Of a stretch of 64,000 nt of DNA, positions 18,909-27,423 are shown one piece after another; within the stretch, counting starts at the first letter, position 1; every line of letters begins with the position of its first letter. A model generated the notes under the pieces. The model searched no databases, was not told where the DNA came from, and saw only the letters and a program-made list of their open reading frames with translations. The position numbers were made by a program, and so were the translations under genes. Source of the stretch: Thioclava atlantica. GTDB lineage: Bacteria; Pseudomonadota; Alphaproteobacteria; Rhodobacterales; Rhodobacteraceae. The stretch covers positions 1 through 64,000 of the forward strand of contig NZ_AQRC01000007.1 in assembly GCF_000737065.1 (NCBI RefSeq). The letters run 5' to 3'.

Positions 18909-20033
18909 ATGAAACGTGTTTTGACATCTGCGGCAGTTCTGGCGCTTTGCGCCGGCGCCGCGCAGGCGGGCGGCGTCGAGCGTTCGAGCCAGTCGGTCGG
19001 CATTCTGTTCGAAAAAGGCAATTACGCCGAATTCAGCATCGGCGGCTTCAATCCGGATGTTTCGGGGACTTTCCCCACGAACGGCGCGCAATCGGGTGAC
19101 ATGGCCCCGGGCTACGGCACGTTCAGCCTTGGCTACAAGCAGGCGCTTAGTGACAAACTGGATCTCGCAGTGATTGTGGACCAGCCGCTCGGCGCGAATG
19201 TCCATTACCCCAGTGGGACCGGCTATCCGTTTGCCGGGTCGACCGCAAAAATCAAATCGACTGCGATCACAGCACTCCTGCGCCATAAGCTCGAAAATAA
19301 CGTCTCGATCTATGGGGGCATCCGTTCGCAGACGGTATCCGGCAAGGCGGATCTGAGCGTCTACTCGACCGCGGCAATGGGATACGTCCCCTATAAGCTC
19401 GACACCTCCACCGAGACTGATTTCGGCTACGTTGTCGGTGTCGCATGGGAAAAGCCCGAGATCGCGGCACGCGTGGCCCTGACCTACAACTCGAAAATCA
19501 CGCACAACTTCAGTGCCACGGAAGTGCTACCGACCACGGCGACTCTGAACTCGACCTTCGAGACCGTTTCGCCTGAATCTGTCAACCTTGAGTTCCAGAC
19601 CGGCATCGCTGCGGATACTCTTCTTCTGGGCTCCGTTCGCTGGGTACACTGGACCCAGTTCCAGATCGCTCCCGACGGCTATCGTGCGACACTGGGCGGT
19701 GGTGCCGCCGGCAAAGACGGCGCGCTCGTGTCTTATGACGACAACACCATCACCTACAATCTCGGCGTCGGGCGCAAGTTTACCGATCAATGGTCGGGTG
19801 CCGTGATCTTCGGCTACGAGAAGCACACCGGAAAGCCGACGGGCAACCTCGGGCCGACCGATGGTTACAAATCCGTGTCGCTCGCGGCGAGCTACCAGGC
19901 CACCGACAATATCAAGGTCACCGGCGGTCTGCGCTATGTCGATATCGGCGATGCGACCACGAAGAGCATCAACGGCGACTTCTCCGGCAACTCCGGTTGG
20001 GGCGCGGGCCTGCGGGTCGGCATCAGCTTCTGA
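18909..20033 (+). CDS. OmpP1/FadL-family outer membrane protein
   Basis: A 374-residue outer membrane beta-barrel protein. The signal peptide is MKRVLTSAAVLALCAGAAQAG, cleaved after AQA. The mature N-terminus GGVERSSQSVGILFEKGNYAEF fits FadL/TodX proteins, and the chain ends in phenylalanine (GISF) as barrel proteins do. Family members pass long-chain fatty acids or hydrophobic aromatics through the outer membrane. It is somewhat shorter than E. coli FadL (about 420). The ATG at 18909 has AGAGGA upstream; an upstream start at 18837 would spoil the signal peptide. A strong terminator follows. Confidence 0.88.
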   Translation: MKRVLTSAAVLALCAGAAQAGGVERSSQSVGILFEKGNYAEFSIGGFNPDVSGTFPTNGAQSGDMAPGYGTFSLGYKQALSDKLDLAVIVDQPLGANVHYPSGTGYPFAGSTAKIKSTAITALLRHKLENNVSIYGGIRSQTVSGKADLSVYSTAAMGYVPYKLDTSTETDFGYVVGVAWEKPEIAARVALTYNSKITHNFSATEVLPTTATLNSTFETVSPESVNLEFQTGIAADTLLLGSVRWVHWTQFQIAPDGYRATLGGGAAGKDGALVSYDDNTITYNLGVGRKFTDQWSGAVIFGYEKHTGKPTGNLGPTDGYKSVSLAASYQATDNIKVTGGLRYVDIGDATTKSINGDFSGNSGWGAGLRVGISF

Positions 20034-20056
20034 TCCAACGCGTATCAGATCTCCGG

Positions 20057-20086
20057 AAAAGCCCTGCCCCTGCGGCGGGGCTTTTT
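20057..20086 (+). terminator. rho-independent terminator after FadL-type gene
   Basis: 12-bp stem AAAAGCCCTGCC/GGCGGGGCTTTT with loop CCTGC, ending in a T-run, 24 bases after the stop codon. Confidence 0.85.
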
Positions 20087-20146
20087 CATGCGTGATCCGC
20101 AAGTTCCGGGTGGCGCGGGTCCCTCGGCGGCAGTAACGCTCATCCC

Positions 20147-21079
20147 ATGAAAAACGCGCCCGCCCCCCTCTCGCTCTCGCCCCTCGCCTGGTCCCTGCTG
20201 GGCGGGCTCGCCTTGATCTGGGGCTCGTCCTTCCTGTCGAACCGCGCGGCCCTCGAGGGCGCGGGCGTCTTCACCGTCGTCTTCGTGCGGGTTCTGGGCG
20301 GCGCGCTCCTGCTCTGGCTCTGGGTGGCGCTGCGCCGCCTGCCCGTTCCGCGCGCGCCGCGCTATCTGGGGCATTTCCTGATCATGGGATTTCTCAACAA
20401 CGCGATCCCCTTCTCGCTCATCGTCTGGGGCCAGCAGCATATCGAGTCCGGCCTCGCCTCGATCCTGAACGCCTCGACCGCGATCTTCGGCGCGCTGGTC
20501 GCGGCGCTGGTCTTTACCGACGAACGGCTGAGCGCACGCAAGCTCGCCGGGATCTCGGTCGGCTTCGCGGGCGTCGTGCTGGCGATCGGGCCCGATGCGC
20601 TCAAGGGGTTCGATCCGACCTCGGCCGGGCAGCTCGCGATCCTCGGCGCCTCGCTCAGCTATGGCTTCGCCGGGGCCTATGCGCGCTTTGCCGTCAAGGG
20701 GTTGCGGCCCGAAGTTGCAGCGGCCGGGATGCTGACCGGGGGCGTCGTCTGGATGACCCCGATCCTGCTTGCGACCGAGGGGCTCCCGCGTCTCGACTAC
20801 GCGCCCTCGGTCTGGGCGGCGATGCTCTGGCTCGGTTTCGGCTGCTCGGCGCTCGCCTATCTGCTCTATTACCGGATCCTCGCACTGGCGGGCGCGGCGA
20901 ACCTCGCGCTGGTGACGCTGCTGATCCCGCCGGTGGCGATCGTCGCGGGCTGGGCGGTCTATGGCGAACGTCTGGGCGCGGCCGAGCTGGCCGGCTTTGC
21001 GCTGCTGGCCCTCGGACTGGTCATCCTCAACCGCCGCCCCGCCGCAAAACCCCGTGACGCGCGCGCCCGGCCAAGCTAA
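20147..21079 (+). CDS. EamA/DMT-family transporter
   Basis: A 310-residue membrane protein with ten predicted helices in two EamA repeats; the first begins WSLLGGLALIWGSSFLSNRAAL. Drug/metabolite transporters of this type usually export amino acids or other metabolites across the inner membrane, and no substrate is implied here. The start ATG at 20147 gives the expected N-terminus. The next gene follows after 27 bp, so they may be co-transcribed. Confidence 0.88.
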   Translation: MKNAPAPLSLSPLAWSLLGGLALIWGSSFLSNRAALEGAGVFTVVFVRVLGGALLLWLWVALRRLPVPRAPRYLGHFLIMGFLNNAIPFSLIVWGQQHIESGLASILNASTAIFGALVAALVFTDERLSARKLAGISVGFAGVVLAIGPDALKGFDPTSAGQLAILGASLSYGFAGAYARFAVKGLRPEVAAAGMLTGGVVWMTPILLATEGLPRLDYAPSVWAAMLWLGFGCSALAYLLYYRILALAGAANLALVTLLIPPVAIVAGWAVYGERLGAAELAGFALLALGLVILNRRPAAKPRDARARPS

Positions 21080-21106
21080 ACCGGGGCGACAGGACAAGGG
21101 GGACCG

Positions 21107-21961
21107 ATGATCTATTCCAATCGTGCAGAATGGCTGGCGGCACCGAAGAAACGCGTGCTGCTCTTCGGCATGTCGGGTCTGGGCAAGACCTGGGCTGCGA
21201 ACCTGCTGCGCGAGGCGGGCTGGTTCCACTACTCGGTCGATTACCGGATCGGCACCCGCTACATGGGCGAGTTCATCTCCGACAACTTCAAGCGCGAGGC
21301 GATGAAGAACCCCTTTCTTGCCGAGCTGCTTCTGTCGGACTCGGTCTATATCGCGTCGAACATCACCTTCGACAATCTCGCGCCGCTCTCGACCTATCTG
21401 GGCAAGCCGGGCGATCCGGCCAAGGGCGGGTTGCCCTTCGAGGAATACATGCGCCGCCAGCGCCAGCACCGCGAGGCGGAAACCGCGGCGCTGCTCGATA
21501 CCGCGCATTTCATCGACCGCGCCGAGGATATCTACGGGATCGAGAATTTCGTCTGCGATTCCGGGGGGTCGATCTGCGAGGTCGTCGATCCCGAAGACCC
21601 GGAAGATCCGATCCTAACGGCGCTGTCGCACAACCTGCTGATGGTCTGGATCGAGGGTTCGGACGCCCATACGGCAGAACTGGTGCGCCGCTTCGACCGG
21701 GCGCCGAAGCCGATGTATTACCAGCCCGAATTCCTCGCCGAGAAATGGGCCGAGTATCGCGATCTGAAGGGGCTGGACGAAGAGGCTGTCGATCCCGATG
21801 ATTTCGTGCGCTGGACCTATGCGAAGGCGCTTGCCCATCGCCAGCCGCGCTATGCGGCGATGGCACGCAACTGGGGTGTGAAGATCCGCGCCGAGGATCT
21901 CTATCTTGTCCGCGACCTCGAAGGGTTTACATCGCTGATCGCGGAGGCCCTTCCCGCCTGA
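21107..21961 (+). CDS. P-loop ATPase of unknown role
   Basis: A 284-residue protein with an N-terminal Walker A motif GMSGLGKT (about 21-28) and a kinase-like layout; FVCDSGGSICEVVD later may bind or catalyse. No membrane segment or signal peptide is visible. I recall similar uncharacterised ATPases in this bacterial group but know no function. The start ATG at 21107 follows AAGGGGG. It lies between the EamA transporter and metA on the same strand, with 53 bp before metA. Confidence 0.7.
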   Translation: MIYSNRAEWLAAPKKRVLLFGMSGLGKTWAANLLREAGWFHYSVDYRIGTRYMGEFISDNFKREAMKNPFLAELLLSDSVYIASNITFDNLAPLSTYLGKPGDPAKGGLPFEEYMRRQRQHREAETAALLDTAHFIDRAEDIYGIENFVCDSGGSICEVVDPEDPEDPILTALSHNLLMVWIEGSDAHTAELVRRFDRAPKPMYYQPEFLAEKWAEYRDLKGLDEEAVDPDDFVRWTYAKALAHRQPRYAAMARNWGVKIRAEDLYLVRDLEGFTSLIAEALPA

Positions 21962-22014
21962 GAGCGCAAAGCTCGCTCATCACTTGAAGAACAAACCATA
22001 AGAGACTGAAAACA

Positions 22015-22935
22015 ATGCCGATCAAGCTGCCAGAAAACCTCCCCGCCTTCGACATCCTGTCGCGGGAAGGCGTGATGGTGATGTCGCCCGAACGCGCGAT
22101 GCGGCAGGAAATCCGTCCGATCCGGATCGGTCTTCTCAACCTGATGCCGAAGAAGATCCAGACCGAGAACCAGTTCGCCCGGCTGATCGGCGCGACGCCG
22201 TTGCAGATCGACTTCCAGCTGATCCGGATGAGCGAGCACCAGACCAAGAACACCGCCGCCGAGCATATGGAGGAATTCTATCGCTCCTTCGCCGAGGTCG
22301 AGGCGACGGGCGAGAAATTCGACGGCCTCGTCATCACCGGCGCCCCGGTCGAGCAGTTGCCTTTCGAGGAGGTGACTTACTGGGACGAACTCACCCGGAT
22401 CTTCGAGTGGACGCAGAGCCACGTCTTTTCCACCTTCGGCGTGTGCTGGGGCGGGATGGCGATGGCCTATCACTTCCACGGCGTCGACAAGCACATGCTC
22501 GATCACAAGGCCTTCGGATGCTTCCGGCATCGCAATTGCGCCCCCGCCTCGCCCTATCTGCGCGGCTTCTCGGATGACCTGCTGATCCCGGTGAGCCGCT
22601 GGACCGAAATGAAGCGCGACGAGCTGGAGGCGGCCGGGATGGTGACGCTGATCCATTCCGACGAGACCGGGCCCTGCCTGGTGGAGGACCGCGCCCATCG
22701 CGCGCTCTACATCTTCAACCATCTCGAATATGACAGCGGGACCCTGAAGGAAGAATACGACCGCGACGTCGCGGCCGGAAAGCCGATCAACGTGCCGAGG
22801 AACTACTATCCCGACGACGATCCGAGCCGCGCGCCGAGCAATCGCTGGAAGAGCCACGCGCATCTGCTCTACGGCAACTGGATCAACGAGATCTACCAGG
22901 AAACCCCCTATGATCTGGCCGAGATTGGTCGCTAG
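22015..22935 (+). CDS. metA: homoserine O-succinyltransferase (MetA)
   Basis: A 306-residue MetA-family protein: [15 protein letters not shown] start, [18 protein letters not shown], the nucleophile Cys in [14 protein letters not shown], and HLEYD. It acylates homoserine in the first committed step of methionine synthesis. Many MetA proteins of this clade actually use acetyl-CoA, and sequence alone here does not settle which. The 53-bp leader is too short for a full SAM-II-type riboswitch that I could recognise. Its 3' end overlaps the following hydrolase gene by 26 bases. Confidence 0.95.
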   Translation: MPIKLPENLPAFDILSREGVMVMSPERAMRQEIRPIRIGLLNLMPKKIQTENQFARLIGATPLQIDFQLIRMSEHQTKNTAAEHMEEFYRSFAEVEATGEKFDGLVITGAPVEQLPFEEVTYWDELTRIFEWTQSHVFSTFGVCWGGMAMAYHFHGVDKHMLDHKAFGCFRHRNCAPASPYLRGFSDDLLIPVSRWTEMKRDELEAAGMVTLIHSDETGPCLVEDRAHRALYIFNHLEYDSGTLKEEYDRDVAAGKPINVPRNYYPDDDPSRAPSNRWKSHAHLLYGNWINEIYQETPYDLAEIGR

Positions 22936-23863
22936 CCTGCTGCTCTTCGCGCTGGTCCTCAGCGCGGCGACTTGGGGGCTGGCGTTGTGGCGCGCGCGCA
23001 AGGCCGAGGCGCGCTACCCGCCCGACGGGATCTTCGTCGAGGTGGATGGCCAGAGGGTGCATCTGGTGGTGATGGGCGATCGCGGCCCCGATGTCGTGCT
23101 GATCCACGGCGCGTCGGGGTCGGCGCGCGCTCTGACCTTCGATCTCGCTCCCGAGCTTGCGAAACGCTACCGGGTCTTCGTGCCCGACCGGCCGGGCTTC
23201 GGCTGGTCGGATCCGCTCGAGACGGACACGATCGCGGCGCAGGCCGCGCATCTGCAAGAAGCGGTGCACCGGGCGGGCGCGCGCGATCCCATCGTGCTGG
23301 GCCATTCCTATGGCGGCGCGGTCGCGATCGCCTGGGCGGTGACACGGCCCGGAACGCTGTCGGGACTGGTCCCGGTCTCGGCGCCCTCGCATAGCTGGGA
23401 CGCGCCCCTGCCTGCCCTCTATCAGATCACCGCGCCGCCGCTCGGCCAGGCGCTCGCCGTGCCGCTGATCTCGGCCTGGACGCCTCCCGCGACGCTGCAT
23501 GGCGAGGTGGCGGCGGTCTTCGCCCCGCAGGAGATGCCCACGGGCTATGCGGAGTGGTTCGGCCCGGGCATGACCCTGCGGGCCCGGACCATGCGCATCA
23601 ATGCCCGCCAGCGCGCGGAGCTCAAGCCGCAGATCGAGGCGCTGATCCCGCATTACGCCCGGCTCGACCTACCCGTGGTCTCGCTGCACGGCACCGCCGA
23701 CACCATCGTCGCGCGGCAGATCCACGCCCTGCCCTTCACCGAGACCGTGGCGGAGGCCGAACTGGTCACGCTCGCCGGGCTGGGACATATGGTTCCCCAT
23801 GTCGCACTCGAGGAGACGGTCGCGGCGGTGGACCGGGTGGCCCTGCGCGCGGGCCGGTTCTGA
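22910..23863 (+). CDS. alpha/beta-fold hydrolase, membrane-anchored
   Basis: A 317-residue hydrolase with an N-terminal hydrophobic segment (about residues 5-27), so it is likely anchored in the inner membrane or exported. The catalytic set is visible: oxyanion region IHGASGS, nucleophile GHSYGG, acid in HGTADTIV and histidine in LGHMVPH. Substrate is unknown; such proteins are often esterases or lipases. The start overlaps the end of metA by 26 bases in another frame. This indicates translational coupling rather than shared function. Confidence 0.82.
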   Translation: MIWPRLVASLLLFALVLSAATWGLALWRARKAEARYPPDGIFVEVDGQRVHLVVMGDRGPDVVLIHGASGSARALTFDLAPELAKRYRVFVPDRPGFGWSDPLETDTIAAQAAHLQEAVHRAGARDPIVLGHSYGGAVAIAWAVTRPGTLSGLVPVSAPSHSWDAPLPALYQITAPPLGQALAVPLISAWTPPATLHGEVAAVFAPQEMPTGYAEWFGPGMTLRARTMRINARQRAELKPQIEALIPHYARLDLPVVSLHGTADTIVARQIHALPFTETVAEAELVTLAGLGHMVPHVALEETVAAVDRVALRAGRF

Positions 23864-23944
23864 CCCGCCGTCGCGAACCGGGGCCGGCGGGCGCTTGCGC
23901 GCTCATCGGGTGCGCCGCATACTGCGCGAAAAGAGGAGGCAGGG

Positions 23945-24841
23945 ATGGCCAAGGACAAGTCCGACACCCCGTTCGAGATCCCCTTCGTGGGCGACATCAC
24001 CAAATATCTTCGCGACGAGGCGCCGTCGGAGATCCGCAAGGCCATCGAGGGCGCGGACAAGGACGAGATCCTCGCCGCCTCCTATCCCTATGACGAGGAA
24101 ATGAAGCGCAAGGCCTATGACCGCCACATGGAGGCGCTCCAGGTCGAGCTGGTGAAGATGTTCTGGGACGTCAAGGAGACCGGCAAGCGGCTGGTGGTGC
24201 TCTTCGAGGGGCGCGACGCGGCCGGCAAGGGCGGCACGATCGGTCGGATGCGGCAGAATCTCAATCCGCGCTCGGCCTATGTCGTGGCGCTGCCCAAGCC
24301 GACCGAGACCGAGGTCACGCAATGGTATTTCCAGCGCTACGTGGACTGGCTGCCCGCGGCAGGCCAGATCGCGATGTTCGACCGCTCGTGGTACAATCGC
24401 GGCGTCGTCGAGCATGTCTTCGACTTCTGCACGCCCCAGCAGCGCGAACATTTCTTCTGCCAGCTTCCCGATTTCGAGAAGATGCTGATCGATGACGGGA
24501 TCATCCTGGTCAAGCTCTGGCTCAATGTGGACCGCGCCGAACAGCTGCGCCGCTTCCTCGCGCGCGAAAACGACCCGCTCAAGCAATGGAAGCTGAGCTG
24601 GATCGATGTCGAGGGGCTGAAGCGGTGGGATGCCTATTCCGAGGCGATCCAGGAAACGCTGGAACGCTCGGACAGCGCGCAGGCGCCCTGGACCGTGATC
24701 CGATCCGACGACAAGAAACGCGCGCGGATCGCGGCGATCCAGACCGTGCTGCATGCGGTCGATTACGCGCGCAAGGACCCCAAGGCGATCGGCGCGGTCG
24801 ACGAGAAGATTTGCGGCGGCATCGACGTATTGAATGTCTAA
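23945..24841 (+). CDS. ppk2: polyphosphate kinase 2
   Basis: A 298-residue PPK2 of single-domain type. Walker [14 protein letters not shown], the [15 protein letters not shown] segment with Walker B acid, and the lid [13 protein letters not shown] are all present. PPK2 enzymes transfer phosphate between polyphosphate and nucleotides (ATP/GTP from ADP/GDP). The start ATG at 23945 follows AGGAGGCAGGG. It overlaps the TetR regulator gene by eight bases, so the two are probably co-expressed. Confidence 0.93.
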   Translation: MAKDKSDTPFEIPFVGDITKYLRDEAPSEIRKAIEGADKDEILAASYPYDEEMKRKAYDRHMEALQVELVKMFWDVKETGKRLVVLFEGRDAAGKGGTIGRMRQNLNPRSAYVVALPKPTETEVTQWYFQRYVDWLPAAGQIAMFDRSWYNRGVVEHVFDFCTPQQREHFFCQLPDFEKMLIDDGIILVKLWLNVDRAEQLRRFLARENDPLKQWKLSWIDVEGLKRWDAYSEAIQETLERSDSAQAPWTVIRSDDKKRARIAAIQTVLHAVDYARKDPKAIGAVDEKICGGIDVLNV

Positions 24842-25442
24842 GCAAGGCTATCACCACGGCAATCTGCGCCAGGCGCTGGTCGCCTCGGCGCTCGCGCTGA
24901 TCGAGGAGAAGGGTCCCACGGGCTTCACCCTCTCCGAGGCGGCCAAGCGCGCGGGCGTCACCCCGGCCGCCGTCTATCGCCATTTCGAGGGGCGCGAGGA
25001 CCTGATCGCGGAATGCGCGCGGCAGGGCTATCTGATCTTCGGCGATCTGCTCGATCACGCCTGGAACGGGGGCAAGCCCTCGGCGCTCGCCGCCTTCTCG
25101 GCGGTGGGGCGCGCCTATCTTGCCTTCGCGCGCAAATATCCCGGCCATTACATGGCGATGTTCGAAAGCGGCATCTCGCCCAACCGGTCGCCGGAGCTGG
25201 CCGCGGTGGCGGCGCGCTCGAATGCGGCGATGGAACGGGCGACCCAGGCGCTGATGGAGCATGTGCCTCCCGAGAAGCGCCCGCCGGTCGCGATGGTGGC
25301 AGCCCATGTCTGGGCGATGAGCCACGGCGTCGTCGAGCTTTACGCGCGCGAGGGCAACCGTGCCCCCTTCGCGCCCGCGGACCTGCTCGAGAGCGGGATC
25401 GGGGTCTATCTGCGCGGGCTCGGCCTGATCGCGCCCGACTGA
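24834..25442 (+). CDS. TetR-family transcriptional regulator (WHG domain)
   Basis: A 202-residue TetR-type repressor. N-terminal [32 protein letters not shown] (about 27-55) and an all-helical C-terminal ligand domain with [11 protein letters not shown] fit the TetR_C_33/WHG type. The gene starts inside the ppk2 end (ATG at 24834). Its target is unknown; it could autoregulate or act on a nearby site such as the 26299 palindrome. Terminator structure follows the stop. Confidence 0.9.
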   Translation: MSKQGYHHGNLRQALVASALALIEEKGPTGFTLSEAAKRAGVTPAAVYRHFEGREDLIAECARQGYLIFGDLLDHAWNGGKPSALAAFSAVGRAYLAFARKYPGHYMAMFESGISPNRSPELAAVAARSNAAMERATQALMEHVPPEKRPPVAMVAAHVWAMSHGVVELYAREGNRAPFAPADLLESGIGVYLRGLGLIAPD

Positions 25443-25450
25443 AACGAAAA

Positions 25451-25484
25451 CGGGCGGAGGCCATCGGCCCCCGCCCGCGATTTT
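25451..25484. terminator. hairpin terminator between convergent genes
   Basis: 12-bp stem with one A-C mismatch (CGGGCGGAGGCC/GGCCCCCGCCCG, loop ATC) followed by CGATTTT. It serves the TetR gene and, from its other strand, possibly the convergent barrel protein. Confidence 0.75.
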
Positions 25485-25501
25485 CGCGACAGTCCGTGCG
25501 A

Positions 25502-26092
25502 TCAGAACTTGTAGGACGCGGTGAGGTTCAGCGTCGTGGTGTCCAGGTCGCTGCCGGTGCTGTCGAAGTCGTTACCCTTGCGGTAATCGAGCTCGCCACC
25601 GACCGACCAGTTGTTGCCGATCGCCTTCTTCATGCCGAGGCCGACCATCGGCACGGTGTCGGTGTAGCTGGCACCGCCGATTTCGGCTTTCATGTGCGAC
25701 GCGCCGAGAGCACCGTAGAACAGCATGTCCTGATAGGGCACACCGCCGATGAACTTGAGGTCGGTCATGTTCTTGACGCGGTCACCGGTGGCGTCGTCCT
25801 TCACGTCGGCGCCGCTATAGGCCAGCTCGCCACCCGCGACGAAGTTGCCGAAGTCGTTGAGGTAACCGAGGTGCACACCACCCACGGCGCCGTCGCCGCT
25901 GATGGCGCCGTCGGCATTGCCGTAGCCGATCTGGGCACCGCCGTAGAAGCCGCTCCAGTTGAAGTTCGCGGGCGCGGTCATGACCGGGGCCGGGGCGACT
26001 TCGGGAGCGGGCTGGGGCGCGGTGTAACCGCCGGCCAGCGCCGCGGTGCCGGTGAGGGCGAGAATGCTCGTGGTAGCGATAATGCGTTTCAT
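25502..26092 (-). CDS. small outer membrane beta-barrel protein
   Basis: A 196-residue protein with signal peptide MKRIIATTSILALTGTAALAG, a proline/alanine linker, then NWSGFYGGAQIGYG and alternating amphipathic strands ending in SYKF. This is the OMP_b-brl (Omp25/Opr-like) type common in alphaproteobacteria, with an eight-stranded barrel. The start ATG at 26092 has AGGAGAG upstream. No specific function can be given. It is convergent with the TetR gene and divergent from the SDR gene. Confidence 0.88.
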   Translation of the reverse strand: MKRIIATTSILALTGTAALAGGYTAPQPAPEVAPAPVMTAPANFNWSGFYGGAQIGYGNADGAISGDGAVGGVHLGYLNDFGNFVAGGELAYSGADVKDDATGDRVKNMTDLKFIGGVPYQDMLFYGALGASHMKAEIGGASYTDTVPMVGLGMKKAIGNNWSVGGELDYRKGNDFDSTGSDLDTTTLNLTASYKF

Positions 26093-26298
26093 TGTTTCTC
26101 TCTCCTGTCCTGGGGGCTCATCCCCCGTTTGACATTTCGGATCAGATCCGTGGCCCGGACCTATGCCTGTTTAAGTCCTCGTCAAAGCACTTGGTTCCAT
26201 GCCTCGGCAGGGAGTTGCCGAAACGTGATCGCGACCGGCGAAATAGCGCGCGCGAAACCCGTTGCGGCATCTGGACAAAGCGCCCCCGCACAGGGCTT

Positions 26299-26316
26299 AA
26301 TGAACGAGTGTTCATT
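26299..26316. promoter_or_regulatory. palindromic operator upstream of SDR gene
   Basis: AATGAACgagtGTTCATT has perfect 7-bp arms and ends three bases before the ribosome site. This layout is typical of TetR-family operators on fatty-acid or CoA-ester catabolic genes. The regulator is not known; the TetR gene at 24834 is one candidate. Confidence 0.5.
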
Positions 26317-26329
26317 TAGGGAGGATCAC

Positions 26330-27076
26330 ATGGAGTTGACGGCGCTTCGGGCCGTGGTGACCGGCGGAGCCTCGGGCTTGGGCGCGGCCACGGCGCAATA
26401 CCTCGCCGGGTCGGGGACGCAGGTGACGATCTTCGATCGCGACCGCGCGACGGGCGAGGCCCTGGCGGCGCAGATCGGCGCGCAATTCGCCGAGGTCGAT
26501 GTGACCTCGGAGGAAAGCGTGGCCGCGGGGATCGAGACCGCGCTTACCGCGATGGGCGGGATCAACGCGCTGGTGAATTGCGCGGGGATCGCGACGGGCG
26601 AGCGGATCGTGGGGCGCGAGGGCCCGCACCGGCTCGAAAGCTTCCGGCGCACCATCGACATCAACCTGATCGGCTCGTTCAACGTGCTGCGGCTGGTCGC
26701 GGCCGAGATGGCGAAGAACGAGGGGCCCGAACGCGGCGCGATCATCAACACCGCCTCGATCGCGGCCTTCGACGGGCAGAAAGGTCAGGCAGCCTATTCC
26801 GCCTCCAAGGGCGGGATCGTCGGGATGACCCTGCCGCTCGCACGCGATCTGGCCAGCCAGGGCGTCCGGGTCTGCGCCATCGCGCCGGGGATCTTCGCGA
26901 CCCCGATGATGAAGGGGCTGCCGCAGGACGTGCAGGACAGCCTCGCCGCGGAAGTGACCTTTCCCAAGCGGCTCGGCGAGCCCGAGGAATATGCGAAACT
27001 GGCCGCTTTCATCCTCCAGTCGCCCTATCTGAACGGCGAGGTAATCCGCCTCGACGGCGCGCTGCGAATGCGCTGA
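26330..27076 (+). CDS. SDR-family dehydrogenase, 3-hydroxyacyl-CoA dehydrogenase type 2-like
   Basis: A 248-residue short-chain dehydrogenase. TGGASGLGAAT (NAD binding), NCAGIATG, the catalytic Ser in NTASIAAFDGQ and YSASK are present, and the sequence closely follows the HSD10/3-hydroxyacyl-CoA dehydrogenase type 2 pattern (GIFATPMMKGLP). It probably oxidises short or branched 3-hydroxyacyl-CoA in fatty-acid or isoleucine breakdown. The start ATG at 26330 follows GGGAGG; a much longer open frame upstream is an artefact of high GC. A palindromic operator overlaps its leader and a strong terminator follows, so it is a single-gene unit. Confidence 0.85.
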   Translation: MELTALRAVVTGGASGLGAATAQYLAGSGTQVTIFDRDRATGEALAAQIGAQFAEVDVTSEESVAAGIETALTAMGGINALVNCAGIATGERIVGREGPHRLESFRRTIDINLIGSFNVLRLVAAEMAKNEGPERGAIINTASIAAFDGQKGQAAYSASKGGIVGMTLPLARDLASQGVRVCAIAPGIFATPMMKGLPQDVQDSLAAEVTFPKRLGEPEEYAKLAAFILQSPYLNGEVIRLDGALRMR

Positions 27077-27080
27077 AACG

Positions 27081-27117
27081 GGCGCCCCCGCACGCGCTGC
27101 GGGGGCGCCGAAAAATT
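27081..27117 (+). terminator. strong rho-independent terminator
   Basis: Perfect 11-bp stem GGCGCCCCCGC/GCGGGGGCGCC with 7-nt loop, followed by GAAAAATTTT, directly after the SDR stop codon. Confidence 0.88.
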
Positions 27118-27187
27118 TTGTGAAAAACGGGTTGCAAGCCACCGCGCGGAGCGATAAATCCCGCCCTACCAAAGCGACCACCGATGC

Positions 27188-27277
27188 GGAGAGGTGCCGG
27201 AGCGGTCGAACGGGGCGGTCTCGAAAACCGTTGTGGGTGCAAGCCCACCCAGGGTTCGAATCCCTGTCTCTCCGCCA
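27188..27277 (+). tRNA. tRNA-Ser (CGA anticodon)
   Basis: A 90-nt class II tRNA with long variable arm. Acceptor GGAGAGG/TCTCTCC, anticodon stem-loop CGGT-CTCGAAA-ACCG (anticodon CGA), T-arm CAGGG-TTCGAAT-CCCTG and encoded CCA are visible. It decodes UCG. Its last 14 bases form the left attachment core of the integrated element that starts immediately downstream. Confidence 0.95.
27264..27277. repeat. attL core (14 bp), within tRNA-Ser
   Basis: CTGTCTCTCCGCCA, identical to 39735-39748. It is the T-arm/acceptor end of the tRNA, the usual target of tyrosine integrases. Confidence 0.85.
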
Positions 27278-27367
27278 GATTTCCCCAGTGTGAAATCGGC
27301 ATTTATCAAGCAAAAACAAGATGATATGGAAATCCGCCGCCCGGCGGGTCCGCTATTATGGCTTGAT

Positions 27368-27383
27368 TTGCTACACATTTTGC
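27368..27383 (+). promoter_or_regulatory. candidate integrase arm-type site, left
   Basis: TTGCTACACATTTTGC, about 90 bp inside the left end. It differs by one base from TTGCAACACATTTTGC at 39652-39667 near the right end, as expected of integrase arm-binding sites. Confidence 0.5.
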
Positions 27384-27423
27384 CGCACAAATCGCAGCAC
27401 GGGGCAAAACCGGGAGTCCGGCC

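Noticed and set aside
20045-21508. 487-codon minus-strand open frame over the EamA transporter and the start of the P-loop ATPase gene
   Set aside because: Shadow of real genes with Arg/Gln-rich composition; no domain visible.
21962-22014. Possible SAM riboswitch before metA
   Set aside because: Only 53 bases are available. No SAM-II-type core or pseudoknot pattern could be recognised; a short GAGCG/CGCTC pairing alone is not enough.
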